Origin: Sphagnum magellanicum
Taxonomy: Eukaryota > Streptophyta > Sphagnopsida > Sphagnales > Sphagnaceae
Direction of reading: 5' to 3'
Length of the DNA stretch: 64,000 bases
NCBI GenBank assembly: GCA_021904315.1
Contig: CM038907.1
Location: 32,123,223 to 32,187,222 of the forward strand
The translations under genes and the position numbers were made by a program. Below are positions 11,560-25,000 of the stretch, piece by piece (the first letter of the stretch is position 1; every line of letters begins with the position of its first letter). The notes under the pieces were generated by a model, which did not search any database, was not told the origin of the DNA, and saw only the letters and a program-made list of their open reading frames with translations.

Positions 11560-14130
11560 GCAAAGAAGATACGGGTATAATGCATTCAAGTATCCGTTGT
11601 TGGTTGTGAAATTCGACCCTAGCACGTAGTAAAAATTAGATATCCACAACCAACTTTCAATCACCATATGGTAGTTGTCAACATTTCATTTGATCTACTC
11701 CAGAAGGTGAAATTGTGGTTGATTGGTTTTGCAGTTGAGTATTTAGTTACAATTTTTTTGAAGTTTTGTAAGTTCTCAATCTAGCTTTGTCTGTTGCTAA
11801 ATCTCAGACTTTTGATGCATATCAGACTGAAGGACTCAAATTTTATTACGAATACTCCGCTTCCACTGTATTTCATCCTAGTTAGAATAGCAAATGTACT
11901 GTAGAATTCTCCCAAAAACTGAACTCTCCCGGTTCACTGGTTCAACACAACAGCACTTAGAGAACATTCCTGAAAATGTGAGACCAATTATAAAAACTAA
12001 CATCTGTCCGCAGTCAAGTTCATTTCCTTCCAGATGGCAGCAGAGCCGATAACCAACGGGACTCTACATAGTTTGGGTGATCTAGGTTGTGGGTAGCCTT
12101 CTATTCTTGGGTGACGTTTATTGTCTCATCACTGCCTTCGTCGATCATCGTTGTAGAAGTTGCTAAGTTGGACTTTACTGGCTTTGGGACATGAGCATGA
12201 TGCGCGTGCTCCAACCAGTTTTGGGTGGTTCTTTACTTTTATGAAGAACCCGTTCTTTAAATTAAAACAGTTTGGGTTCTGGTTCCAAACATAATTGGAA
12301 TTGGGAATTGGGTTCTACGTCCAGTTTTTTAAAATAAATAAAGTCTGATTTTGGTTCCGGTTCAGCTTTGGTTTCAGTTTAGTTCCATTCCAGTTCTGGG
12401 TAACCTGGACTGGAATCAACAGTTAATTGTCAATTAATTTTCAATCAGCCCCCATTCTAGTTATATATATATATATTTGGGCTCTGCGCTGCTTTGCACT
12501 ATCAATGGCGATGATTAAATTATTTTTTGTGAAGATAAAATTTTGTGAATTTTATTACATGTCATTTTGTTTCAATAATTTTTTTTTTCATTTTTGATTT
12601 GGTAGGCAAAATGCTAAACAAAAGTTTGATTCATTAGATAAGTCCACAACAAAATAAAAACAAACAAAAAATGATTCTGAATAGGAATTTGATCTATGAT
12701 AAATTATAATGCAAAATGATTCTGAAATTGTTGCAATGACAATCACCAAAATACCCATCCTACATAAACCAATTCCAATGAAACATCATCATTGAAATAT
12801 ATATCTCAAAAAAATTGTCTCTAGTTCTAGTTTTGGTTCAAACTCATAAATGAAATTGAGAATCAAATTCTTCCCCCAACAAAATAATGATTCTGATTAT
12901 GGAATTGGTTTAAAAGATCAGGCCCAGAATTGACAATTCTACCCCTCCCATCTGGGTACTACCCAGTCAACATTGGTCACAACACCCTACCCCTGCCCAA
13001 AAATAAAACAAACAAACAAACAGTCCAAGTCATCTGCCAGAACCTTACCCAAGTTATGTACTAAAACCTTGTCCGTTAATATGAGGAGCACCCTAACTAA
13101 ACTCAGGAAATTATGATGCGAAAAACCTTCAAATTCTTGTTAAATGTTCCTTAAAATGCGCATGTAAGTACTAATTCATTGGAAGGAAACTTTTGAAAAC
13201 AATTTAAGGCACCAACTTGAACAATCTCGTTGGCCACAAATTTTTTCTTTGCACCAATTGACAAGCATAGGAGGCTATTCCAACATCTAAGTGTGAGTTT
13301 CAAACACTTTAAACTCTCATTCTAAACAATCTGATTGATCGTATAAACTTTTTCTTTTCATTCCCAGCTCTTCCATATAAAGACCCTAGTCTATATTTTC
13401 TACACTAATCTTATAACCCAAGTCTTTGTATACAGACAGGGTTAAAAAGGATAATAATAACTATGCACGAGTCCTGAGAGTTTGTTACTTGAACATGTAG
13501 ATGGAAAATTAGAGCTGGCTGAATCTAGAATCCAGAATCTTAAATTAGACACCTCGCGGAATTCATCTAGAATCCGCCGTTGGTTTATTTCGGGGGATGT
13601 TGAATCTCAGGAAATCAGCGGGAATCTTCAATCCGACGGTGTTTTCGTATCTCGCTGAATCTTGAATCTCAGGCTGTAGGGAATGCGTAGGACCCTTGAA
13701 TCCCACGGAATCCATATCGTCGTCTAGTGACGGAATTAGGGATATCGGGGTTGCAATTATTGTGGGGCCGGCACATTCATCAATGTCGCGGGAGGTGGTC
13801 CTAAGAATCTTCTAGCCCACTAGTCAAGCTGGTGCAAGCTAGCAGAGAGTGTTTCACCTCTCCCGGAAACAACCTCGATTTCACTATCATTGACTTCCCA
13901 TGCTCATCATCAACAATAAAAATATGACGACAAACATCCCCGACTGATATCAGGGCAGCGCACTGTGCGGCACCCGTCTGCTTCTACCGCAGAACGGGTG
14001 TTCACATTCGACGTCCTGCAACAAGTTGTTTCACAACTGTCGTCCTGCAAAATGGACAACCCTACTTGTTCTGCTTCTGCCTGCCCTAGAATTCCAACCC
14101 ACTACCAATGCCTTTTTTTGGGGTCAATTT
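11560..14130. other. Intergenic DNA with GGTTC-rich and GAATC-rich old repeats
   Basis: 12216-12420 is dense in GGTTCTGGTTCC-like motifs and starts CAGTTTTGGGTGGTTC, resembling a hAT-type end, but no matching right end or 8-bp duplication was found. 13500-13740 carries many short GAATC(T/C) repeats (CTAGAATCCAGAATC, GAATCTCAGG) and is clearly richer in G+C. No gene is supported. Confidence 0.4.
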
Positions 14131-14132
14131 TG

Positions 14133-14370
14133 TGATGTAGCCAAAATGGCCGTGATCATCCATGGGAATATGTAGCCAGATTTGGCTACAAGCTAAATAT
14201 GAAAATATTTTTTAAGAAAAAACATCCAAGTTCTATATTTTTGGTTACCTACCTGAACCATCTATAAAAATTCTCGCAGTGATTTCTCTTAAATTTTTCA
14301 TGAATTATGGCTATTGAAAATTACAAAAAAAAACTTGTTTTTAGCACTTTTTATTTGTATTTTCTGGCTA
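14133..14370 (+). repeat. Dispersed TAGCCA-type repeat, copy 1
   Basis: The segment starting GTAGCCAAAATGGC matches the reverse complement of 47340-47560. Shared landmarks are ATCATCC, GTAGCCAGATTTGGCTA, CTATATTTTTGG(T/C)TAC and TATGGC(T/A)A(T/C)TGAAAA. It is about 240 bp, non-coding, and of unknown class. Confidence 0.6.
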
Positions 14371-14381
14371 ATATATAAAAG
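14371..14381 (+). promoter_or_regulatory. Possible TATA box
   Basis: ATATATAAAAG at the upstream edge of the GC-richer island. It lies 1.3 kb before the proposed start codon of the unknown gene at 15683, so it would need a 5' leader with an intron. It may be unrelated. Confidence 0.2.
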
Positions 14382-15682
14382 CAGCCGAAAGAAAGCTGCC
14401 AAATGACCTGTGAAGAAACAGGTTGAGCAAGGGCATTACCAGCATCGTAGTTCCAACCAAAGGACACCATGCAATGGCGTTAAATTATTTTACTCTACTT
14501 ATTTACTTGCATGCTTAAATATTCAAACCCTGCGACAGAACTATGCGTGTGCTGAGCAGGATGAGGTACTGACACCCGCAAAGTTGGTTAGGGTGAGGCA
14601 GGCAATCTAGCGGACATCCTGCCAACAAAAGCCTAATATGGCCGCTGCTGCCAGTACTTGCCTCTCTGTGTTTTTTTTTTGTTGCTGTAGGAGGAGTGAC
14701 CAACTGGCGGGGCGGGTAGCCGAGTTGTCAGACTCATGAAATTGGTCTTTAGCTGTTGCTAATCATGACGAGTCGACGGAAACCGCATACAGGAATGTCA
14801 ACCATAAATTAGCTGTAACTCGGGGTCAGTCTCTGATACCACCACACACGTCTTCATTGATCATCAAGATTCAAGCTGCAGCTGTGAGGAAGCTAGGTGT
14901 GAGAAGTTCAGAACCATCCGGCAGGGCTAGTAGTGTCAAAGTCCTTGCAGGTCGCTCATCAACGTAACAGCAGCTTTGATCCTTGCATCGGCAGCAGCTA
15001 CTAGCAAGCTGTTCATTTGCAGTCGCGGCTACCGGATCGATCCCTTCTCAATATAACGTCGTCTTCAGGTGAAGCTGAAGCTCATAATTAATATGAAGTT
15101 CACCACTTACCTCAGGGCTTGCTTAGCGCCTCAACCATCAGTCTCGAGTAGCAAATCTCCTGCACCGCCTGCCTATCTCATCAACGCTATAATCGAGCAT
15201 TCAAGGTGCGGTGCAGAATTAACAGGTTGAGCATCAAAATTATTAAGTACGGGAATTAGATGCTTAGACATGTGCAGTATTTACATATAAGAAGCTGAAA
15301 TGACAATTGTGTGCTGCTTGTTTTATATGCTAGAGCTTGTTGTTTTGTAACTGCAAATCGTATGGAACCTGGAAGTACAGCTACCAGTCTCCAGAACGAC
15401 CGATATTGAGAGAATCCCCAGCTGCAATTATATAGATAATTTGAAGATCCAGATTCTAGCTGGTAGGATCTTGTTAGGCTAGCTGTAGATGCCATAGTAC
15501 TGAGAGAGTTGATGCAATTTATTTTCTTTGGACTAATTATTAATTACTAGGAGCAAGACTAGTGACGACCTCGTACTATTGCTACCGATTGGTGTCCAAT
15601 CTGCAGTCAATTGTCGCAACAGCTTCAGCATCAACCAGAGAAGCCACAAGAATTAGAAGTTGATGCAGCAGGCGGAGAGAAT

Positions 15683-17873
15683 ATGGAAGAAGCTACTGCT
15701 CCTGATCATATAGTAAGTTGTTACGTTGCGCCTGCAAGACTAGAGTTGCCAGACTACTATCAGGAATTGCCCGAGACGCCGACTACGGCGCGAGACTATA
15801 GTTTGGCGATTGACTATACAACCAGCAAGACAGTAGGTGCCGTCATCTCCAAGTGCAAGGACTTCATCGCATTGGGTTCTCAGAGTACCAAGGACTGCGT
15901 CGCCCTTCTCAATTCCCTTGAAACTTTGCTTGACATCCTGGAAAAAGTTCAGGTACTGCACGACCTTATCTCTAGACTCTTTCACTGCAACTTACTCCAT
16001 ATTCCAGACCAATTTTGTACTATAAACTTGAATGTTAAGAGCTTCTTTTGCATGAGTTAGTGATCGAGAGGTTGCAATTACTTAGCAAATCTGTTAGATT
16101 AGAAAAGCTCATGCGCAGTGTAGATCGATCAGCTGCTAAGAGAGAAATCTCGAGACTCGGCAAAATTCTCAGTTATGTTGACGATGGTGATTGTGTTATG
16201 TGGGCACTAGGGTACCTCTGATCTGGACGCCTACCGTATCACGTTGGAAGACACGCTTGTGTTTGCAAGCAAGGCCTTTGCGTTTCTGGAGAAACTTTGT
16301 CATAAAGCCGGATCCGTGTCCAGCTGGTGGTTGCCACATAAAGGGGAGGCACCGTTCAACGTTTTCCAATGTCAATTTGAGCACCTCGCCCTACAGCTTA
16401 ATGAGGACTACGCCGAGGTACTGCAGATCATGAGCTAAAGTCTGCGGACTACTGGTTTCGTGAGTCCTTGTAATGTTCTCTTGGTTCATGTTGCGACAAA
16501 GATTGAATCCAAGCAGCTCTTGAGAATAATATTGAGAATTTCTGATATAGATCTAATTATAATTGGTTCTTCCTTGAACAATGATTCCTGCAGGCTGCAC
16601 GGTATGCCAGCGCCAACCAATTCCAGTTGTGCAGGAGTAGACGGTATGATAGGCCGTCTTTCGGAGTGACGACGTTCATTGTAGCCACACCCAACTGCGA
16701 GAAGTTGCTGTACAGGAAGAAAAGGGCAGTTGTTCCATTGATTCAGGCTGAGGATGGGACTATTAGCTACATGGTGGAGCTTACATACCCTCGAACCTGG
16801 CGTCACAAGGATGTCCCGATCGCCGCAAAGATCGCAAGCGATGAACGTGGTTACCCGCAGACATTGGAAGTATGTCACGTCTAATGCTCAATCGCACAGA
16901 ACTGTTGCATAAACTGGTCAATAGTAGTTCTAGTTCTACCAGCTGGAGCTTGCTTATGTGTTGATCTATTGTATTCTCGGCTGCACAAGATTAGCAAACT
17001 GGAGGAAGTGAAATTTCGCAAGGAGTTTTCGTTCAACTACCTGTGTGTAACGTGGGAAAGCTCTCAGTTATCCCTGTTAGACATCCCTCTTAGAACCAAT
17101 GTCAAAGGAAAAATTCGTTTCCTCCAACATCTAGGTGCTTACAAAACAGGGAAAATTTACCAACTTCCCCTTTGACATTGGCTCATAGTATGCTTCTAGA
17201 TGGCATAATTGAACTTTTCCTGTAAGGTTCCCTGGGAAAGAATGTTGCAAAACTACCTGTGGTGCACAATTCCCTGTTACAAGTGCGCTTTTAGTCTCAG
17301 GTCAAGTTAGACAATCTTCCCACAAGGGAATCATCCAAGAGCTCCTTTGTGTTTATAACGAATGTTGTTGCGATATTGCTGCTGCAGGTGGAACTGTTGA
17401 AAGTGAACAAACGGAGCTGGGGTTGGCAGGAGCAGGACACGGCTCTCATCACCTTTCTGGACCTGGCAGTTGCCACGGTCTCGTCACTCTCCGGTTCTCT
17501 CCTCTCTTTCAACCGCAGTCGGCAGACGAATCACGGTTACAGCAGCCAACCTCGGTTCTCGAATTACAGCGATCACAGCACCCTTAAGCGTAAACACGAG
17601 TACAGAATTAGCGTCGAAATCGTGGGTAGGGCCGGCATCGACCCCGACTTGCGACGGCTCCACGTGGTGGGTATCAAGGATAAAGACTCCGTCTACTACA
17701 AGTGCTTCGCAAACTCGCAATCGGAAGAGGTGGTCGCCGTTTACCGCTTCGACCGCCACCGGTTCCACAAGAGCCACGGAGAATTGCATGTTGTTGGCCG
17801 CGGTAACCAAGCAGGTCTCCGCCACCTCATCGTCTCCGTCTTCTGCTCACTTGGCTTCACCACCACGGTATAA
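15683..17873 (+). CDS. Unrecognised multi-exon gene, all introns phase 0
   Basis: I do not recognise the family. Proposed coding exons are 15683-15952, 16211-16417, 16594-16869 and 17388-17873, giving about 412 residues. Every exon length is a multiple of three and the borders fit plant consensus: TTCAG/GTACTG, GCCGAG/GTACTG, GAA/GTATGT, and acceptors TTCCTGCAG and GCTGCTGCAG; the acceptor at 16209-16210 (GCACTAG) is weak. The ATG at 15683 is the first in a frame open from 15566. The N-terminal part looks all-helical (SLETLLDILEKVQ, AFAFLEKLCHKAG). Exon 3 is basic at its start (CRSRRYDR). The C-terminal part looks strand-rich (EYRISVEIVGR, RRLHVVGIKDKDS). No signal peptide or clear membrane span is seen. 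Composition is much richer in G+C than the flanks. A possible disruption lies at about 16210 (see 16057-16210). An optional last exon at 17935-18051 is in phase across a 64-bp intron. Confidence 0.55.
16057..16210 (+). other. Coding-like open segment abutting exon 2 in a different frame
   Basis: The frame from 16057 (after CATGAG) stays open and helix-like (LVIERLQLLSKS, MRSVDRSAAKREISRLGK) until it reaches GTGGGCACTAGGGTACC. There exon 2 of the unknown gene continues only in the next frame. Either this is intron sequence that happens to be open, with the acceptor at 16210, or it is true exon and one base has been gained or lost near 16208-16212, making this copy broken or the base call wrong. 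Confidence 0.4.
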
Positions 17874-17934
17874 TTAGCTGCTGTTAATCTCGCCACCACT
17901 CTAGTTTTGGCCGCCACCCAAACCTACAATCCAG

Positions 17935-18051
17935 AAACTACATGAGAAATTCATCTGCACTGATCGATTCCGAAATTACCTTCAGCAGTACTCGAATCGC
18001 CACCTGCAGACCAATCTGCACAGATCTGAAGAACCTTCGTGCAGCATGTGA
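17935..18051 (+). other. Possible alternative terminal exon of the unknown gene
   Basis: After acceptor CTACAATCCAG, a phase-0 frame of 38 codons (starting KLHEKFICTDRF) ends in TGA at 18049-18051. It would join a donor ACG/GTATAA at 17870. The intron would be only 64 bp, short for plants, so the stop at 17873 is the simpler reading. Confidence 0.25.
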
Positions 18052-18599
18052 TCAACAGCTGGAGGTTTCCTGCAAGAGAATCGTCCAGCTCGATCTTGCA
18101 GCTATGGCGGGGGGGGCGCAGGTAGAGCATATTACGCGGATTGAAATGACAAAACGTAACAAAAGGAATCAACACTGTCCTTTGATGTCGACAGTGCATG
18201 TGTTATACTGCAACTTGTGAGATTTAAAACCACCCATATTCGCCAGTTGAAAATTGAAGCTCTAGATCCTTAATTCTGGCCACTAGAAAGAAAGAAGCTA
18301 GATCTAGATCCTTTCTTCATGAGACCTTTGGACTGTGCGAAAAAACAGTGGAAAATTTTAGCAAATAGCTTATATATAGTGTGCAGCAATGCAGATCAAA
18401 GTCCGCGGGAACGACGTATCAACTCGGAATCCCTGTATAATCGACGCATGATCTCTGCTGCCGATCGAGGTTGGAACGATTGTATGCTTCCGCGCGCGAT
18501 TACGAATTGGAAAGTTTTTGTTACTTCAATATCCAGATCACAACGAGCCAGCGGGCGGCTGTCCACTGTAAATTACAGACTATTTCCCATTAGCTAGTG

Positions 18600-21500
18600 T
18601 AACAATAATATTATTGGGTCGAATATGCCACTGAACTATGTAGTTTTCATTTGGTCCCACGTAAGTTTGAGGGATGTTCACCAGACCTGTTATTGTGAAC
18701 TGAGAGTCCCATGTTTTGGCAGTCTTCATGGAGCTTTTCGTAGTTTATGTGTTGTTTGAACTCGCTATTAAGGGGTACAGCCTTGGCCCATTAATGTTTA
18801 CTGCTATGAGCCTCTTGCTAATTAGTACTAGCTCATTTAGGATATGTGAGTGGGAATTATAATGATGTTTGTTTTCCTGGGTTTATGATGAACACCAGGT
18901 GTATATAATTTATACAGGAGATTGTGCTAGCTAGCTTGTACATCTTGGTATTGAAGGAGGATGAGCACTGAGCGATTCAGCAGCAGCAACAACTCTGGGA
19001 CTCAGCCTTTCCTAGACAGTAATTAATTGGTGATTAGGATAAGCGGTTTTTTTGGGGGGGGGGGGGGGGGGGGGAGAGGATTCCAGTGTGACTCATACAA
19101 TGGATTTTTGTAAATACAAATATGCCACAACAAAAAAAAATTGGCATTTCCTGTAGGGAAAGACTCGAAGCTTTTACCAAATTGAAGTTTAATTAAAAAA
19201 ACATAGGGAAAACTCTCCACAAGACTTGTTGGATCAATATTTCAATGTTTTATTCTAATTTTCCCACTGTGAAATAGGGGGGTGTTTGTATTTTCCCATT
19301 GTCAAGCAAACCATTTCATGTTTGAATAGGGGAAATTTAAGTTTTTCTTGATGATCCCATGGCAAATCCTAAAAAAGCTTGTTGGAATTTTTTTGAAATC
19401 ACCATATTTGAACAATATGTTCCAGCAGGTCGCAAAAATATAGCAGGATTCTTTAAAAAATTTACTTTCCTCTTTGACTTGTATACAAATTCCTCTTGTG
19501 AATGATTGCAAGTGTGGGTACATCACAAAATTGAAAAAAAAGGAAGTAAAACAAAAAAAACACAAAAGGAAGAACCTGGTCAGGATACAATTTATTGTAA
19601 TTTTAAATGATTAGCGGGGCTATCTTATCAAGGCTGGGGTAAAGCAGCACCTATGTTGGTGAAAAACACCCCCCAACAAAATTAGTTGGCTTCTAAACAT
19701 TATAGATACCATCCTACTTGACTAAATCAGGGGTCTCAGTGTCCCAAATTCTTTCGGGGTTGCTGCTTAACGTTTTGAATATCGTGTCCTAGGGATTTTT
19801 TTCAAATGGAGACCCAAGGGTTTCACGTGAAGGAAATATTTGCAAAAACTAAAAATTGTTCAATTTGGAGCTGGGTCCAAGTTTTAAGATTCTCAATTTC
19901 TTGGGTCAATGGTTTTGCGTTTCATGGCACTTGTCGGTTTCGAGTTCAAGGTGGGGTTGATTTTAGACTTTTATTTGGGATGGTTCTGAGGGATGGTTCA
20001 AGGCCAATTTCAGGTTTTAAAGTATGTGGGTGAAACACCAAAAAGTAGGCGAATCAATTTTTTTTCAAACCACTGCATTGCAAGTTGCAACACCCTCCTT
20101 TGTCCATGATTTCCCTATCTGGAGACAAGTCATGTACAAAGATTTTACAAGAGTGGCCATGAATCACTTTTTTTTGCCTTGTTGCAACCTTTGCAACACA
20201 ACCTTCAAGTTTCGAAAACATAACCCACATATAAATATTCCTACTTTCTTTCACTCAGTGAACTGCCCCATGCTCTTCTAGTCCCATGCAAGAGACATTC
20301 TATGCTCCCATTCAACTATGTGTAAACAAGGATTAATGAAAGAAATGTCAGATCATCACACCACAACTTTGGGGTTGTTTCTTACACTTCATGTCAACTA
20401 GCCTAGGAACTTATAAACCCTAAACCCTATCCAAACTTAGGACCCTAGCCGCTTCCTAAACCTATGACCCATACCTTGAAAAATGGTTTAAGACCCACTA
20501 GGTCCAATTTTAAAGAGAGTTCAAGTCCATGTAAACTCAGCGGGTCTAGTTCTCAAACCCAGACCTGACCAAAAAACCAAACCCAGCCAAAACTGGAATG
20601 TGAGGGGTTACTATCAAGGTAAGTAAGTAGGAAAGGCACTTGGTGACTACTAGGTAGGTAGATATACATGGATAATTCATATAACATAGCTAACCACTGT
20701 GATGATTTGGGACAGGAATACACTGAATGAATGTTTCATATGCATACATCATCTATCCTGCATGATGTGCTGCTGCCTGATGGGGTGCTGGTTTACACTG
20801 CCGCTATTGACAAACTAATTGTCATATCTTCTGTATGACTGTCCAACTCTGTGAGATTTTAGATATTATTGTCAAGAGTTTATTTGAAAGTTGAGAATAG
20901 ACACTTCAAAGTGACTCAAGGTTGTTCTTTGCACTAGTCAATGCACATCCCATGAATTTGTTTTAAGGCAACAACTAAGGGAAGTTCTAAATTTGTATTT
21001 CCAAAAAAAAGGGTAATCATGAAGAAGAATTGCCACTTACGATAGAAAGGTGCACTTACAAGATTTTTAGGATCCATCTTGGAGTCAAAGGTAGTAGCCA
21101 AAATAAGCTTTTTCTGAATGTAGACTAGGAAGGGCTCCTCTACTATCTTTCTTTATTTCTCTGTCTAAATGTTAGTTTAGGGTTCTTGCAAATTTAGTGA
21201 ATGTGCTCAGTGACTTCTCTCTGTGGCAAAGATGGTAGCATTGAGGTCTCTTGTTTATGAATTTTTCTCATATATGTACCATGCATCCCCACATGTGCTC
21301 TATAATTTTATCACATTTGTTTTATCAGATGTTCGTTATCTTGTTCCTAAACATGTATCTTCAAACCTGTTCTCTATAGCTCCATTTGTTATCCCATACT
21401 CCTTGCCAAAACTCTTACCATTTTGGCTTGTATAGGTCAGCCAAATTGAAAAATTACAAATCTTCCAACTTGGAGGTTGGAAGTGTCCAAAGCTTGGGAC

Positions 21501-21881
21501 TTCTTTTTTTAAAGTTGTGCCAGGCCAATCAAATTAAAATATCAACTTTGGAAGTATCCTCAACTAATGAACACATAAATTACAATAACATTTGAAAATA
21601 GTTCTGTCAAAATAAAAACCTCATGCCACTACTACCAATCCTTTAAATTGAAGCATTATTGTATTTCAAAGTAGATCTTTTACTTCATGGCGGTAATTAC
21701 TACTCCTTCAAACCCTAAGGCAATGAGGAATCAATCTTTCATTTTGAAGGATAAGGTCCCTTCAAATAATCAATTTTATATTACCCATGTATAAACTCAG
21801 TGTGATTAAGGTGACCTACATCACATCAAATGTCTTTGTGATTTCCTCACAGAAGGCGTTAACGTTGGTCAAATTTTTCAC
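18600..21881. other. Intergenic DNA with a poly-G tract and a telomere-like motif
   Basis: No gene is supported; frames are short and the region is repeat-like. It holds the poly-G run near 19050 and a two-unit plant telomere-type motif, AAACCCTAAACCCTAT, at 20415-20430. Some text (REGION 20100-20280) stays open in several frames but shows no recognisable product. Confidence 0.5.
19049..19074. repeat. Poly-G mononucleotide tract
   Basis: A run of about 20 or more G follows a run of T (TTTTTTT then G) within 19047-19075. It is an unstable tract, so its length may be an assembly estimate. Confidence 0.85.
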
Positions 21882-22038
21882 TTTTTTTTCTTTTTTTTTA
21901 GCACAAATGAAAAGAATTCATTGCAAAGAAAAACAAGAATAGCAAACCCTCAAAGCAAAAGGAGCACCACCACACACTCAGAACCTTAATTGATGAAGTC
22001 CGTTCAAGGCCCATCATAACACCACCTAACAAAGCTAC

Positions 22039-25000
22039 CTACTTTGACACAAACAACTTGGTGCCTACCCCAACTTTTATCAAACTTTTTGATGTCATAG
22101 GGCTCTTTATAATTAACTTCATACATCTATTCCAAGCCACCCTACCATAATCAAATAGGGCATCCCAAATAATTTTGTGGATTTTAACAACATTCCATCT
22201 TTCATTGTTGAAAACCAAATCATTTCGTTCAATCCACAAAGTCAAAAGTGTGATACCTCTTAGCAAAGACCATATGTTCTCCACACGCTACACTTGCCTT
22301 GGACTTTTGGTAGCAAAAACACATTGTTTCCAATGTAGGGGGGCAACCACCCGTGATGGCTTATTACCATAAGCAAATTCACACACAATGCCACCCATTG
22401 TGCATGGCAACACTCCCAAAATCTATGCAGCATGGATTCTTCTTCATTATTGCATAATGGGCAAGGTTTGATTAATCAAATTATCCACCTTAATTCTCCA
22501 AATGTTAACTACAATTGCCTTATTCCACAAAGCCCAAATGAAGCCCGCCTCTTTCCTAGTCCGCGTCTTGCACCAAATGTTCATCCATCTTAACATGAAA
22601 GAAAAAGGAAGTACCCTTACCCACCTCTTTTCCACCACATTAATTTTTGGTTTAGAATCTCTCAACATTTTCCTCCCTAGTGTAGTTGTGAAAAAGAACG
22701 GAAGTTCCCCACCTTTCCATGAATAGGCACTAAGGTCAAATTTTAATGTGTCTATCTTGCTGGAGCAAATTAAGTAATGCACCTTTTTAGGGCCTCTCAA
22801 TAACTCTGATATTCTTACCACTAATACTCTACTTTCCCAATAATGGTTGTTCACTCCTTTTGACACTCCATCATTAATGAGACTCAAGGTCTTTGACTAA
22901 GAGCCCACAATATATAATTTGATGTCTTGCAAGATGTAGGTGTGGAACATCATTGTTGCATTTAGGTGTAAAGATAGATGGAGCATGACAAACCATAGAT
23001 GAAATGCCTTGTTTTCTTCTAGCAAACCAATCCAATCTACTTCTTTGCAACAATTGTCTCCCCTTTTCATTAAACCCCCTCAACTCTTCCAACTTGATAA
23101 CAATTCTTTCATATCCCAAATCCTCTTCTGGGGATAACACAAATTTTTCACCCATTTCCTCTTTGGATGCAAGTCTTCTTATAGAAGCCACCCACACATC
23201 GAACATTGAAACCCATCCCAACCCATGGAACTCAATTGCTTTGCTCTTCAAAAAGCCAACATCCCAAAGGTGGATGATCATGCTCCACCAAAAGCTTGAT
23301 GCTAAGATTTTGCTAAAGCTTTTTGGACTATTGAATTAAAATTTTTTCACCATCCTAGACCAAGCTCTACCCACCTTGTTCCATAAAGTAAACCCAACAG
23401 CCTTCTTATGGTCAACCTATAAACACCATTTCAAGTTAAGGCTCCCCCCCACCTATGTGGTTGATATTGTCTTAACTAAAACCTAAGGATCTCTTACAAA
23501 TTAGTACTTCCAAGCTCTAAAGCATGCACCACCCATTTAGATAAAAGTGCCTCAGTTGCTTCTATTGGATCAACCAAACTTAAACCTTTGTCTTTTTTTT
23601 TCCCACAACATTGATCCCATGCAATTCAACACCTACAATCATGATTTGATCTTGTCCAAAGGTAGTTTTTTAAAAGGTGGTTAATTTTAAGGATTCCTTT
23701 TTTGGTCCCTCCCTAAACACTCACAAAGTACCAAAAGGAGGAGAGAAGAATATTATTAATAATCTCTTTCCTCCTAGCCAAGGACAATTTTGTTGAAGCC
23801 CAATAGTTCAACTTATGTTGGACCTTTTCTAACAAAAATTTATCTACATCTATCAAACACAAGGACAACCCAAATAGTGTACCAAATAGGTTAGAAATGG
23901 CCTCAGATGAAACCCATGTCCATCTATACTCTTCTATCTGGGTTGGTTTACTTTCCTTTCTACCCCCAATTCAAAAGGCTACAAACTTAGCATGGTTAAT
24001 TTGGAGGCTAGATGCGATACTAAAGAGGTCAAGTAGTTATGTTAACCAGATCATGCCCTTTCGAAATGCTTTCAAAATGTAATTAATGTCATCCGCATAT
24101 TAGGCAATTATTTACCTCCTATTTAGCATGGGCAAATGAATGCCCTTGATTCTACCAAGTCTTTGTTCCTTATAGATTTTAGCATTAAGGGCCTCTCCCA
24201 CAATTAAAAACAAGTAGGGAGTGATTGGGCATCATGGCCACACGACCTTTTTGATCACCAAAGTTTTAAAAGTTGTTCCATTCACTATTACGTTTGCACT
24301 AGCCCCTTGGAAAAGCACTTTCGTCATCTTGACAAACTCAATTGGAATCCCAAGCTTGTCCATATAGTCAAAAAAAAAACTTCAATCTATTTTGTCATAA
24401 GCATTGGAAAAATCCAATTTAAAGAAAACTAAAGGTTGTTTAGATTTTTTAACCCATGCAATGGTTTCATGGGTCAACAAAATGTTGTTCAAAATAAATC
24501 TAAAGGGAAGGAATGTTGATTGATCCTAACTAATGACTTCCATTAGCATTGGTTGCATACGAATCTAAAGTGCCCTTGCAAAAATCTTGTATGTAACATT
24601 AAACAATGTGATGGGCCTTCAATTAGGGAGTTTTTTCTTCTCTCCCCCTTTATGCAAGAGTTTTATCAACCCTCTTGTAAGCCCAAGAGGGAAACTATCA
24701 TTCACGATACAATTTTTGATCATCTTCATGTACTCTTTACCTATGATTGGCCATTTACAGAGGAAAAATTCCACTATTACCCCATCAAGCTCGGGAGCTT
24801 TGCCCTTAACCATAGCCTCTAGAGCAAACCATAACTCCTCTTTTATTATGGGTGTAGTCAGCCTCCTTTTCATCAACACAAAAATTTGGTCTTTCATGTA
24901 ACTCAAGAAAGCCTCCTTGGCTTCTCTATTGTTATCACTAGTAACTTGCTTAGCATATAGTCTAACATAAAAATTTCTACACCACTCATCTATTTTAGTA

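Noticed and set aside
14710-14790. tRNA-like text (GTAGCCGAGTTGTCAGACTC)
   Set aside because: An A-box-like block exists, but no convincing B box, acceptor stem or anticodon loop.
15256-15495. 79-codon minus-strand frame starting with ATG
   Set aside because: No motif, and it lies upstream and antisense to the better-supported gene; probably chance.
17096-17181. Inverted repeat CCAATGTCAAAGG in an intron of the unknown gene, considered as a miRNA hairpin
   Set aside because: Only 13 bp pair perfectly and pairing fails beyond that; no further support.
18319-18597. 92-codon frame downstream of the unknown gene
   Set aside because: No splice link, motif or coding signal; GC-richer DNA keeps frames open.
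20415-20430. Two plant telomere-type repeats
   Set aside because: Two units are common by chance and as telo-box motifs; not evidence of an old telomere.
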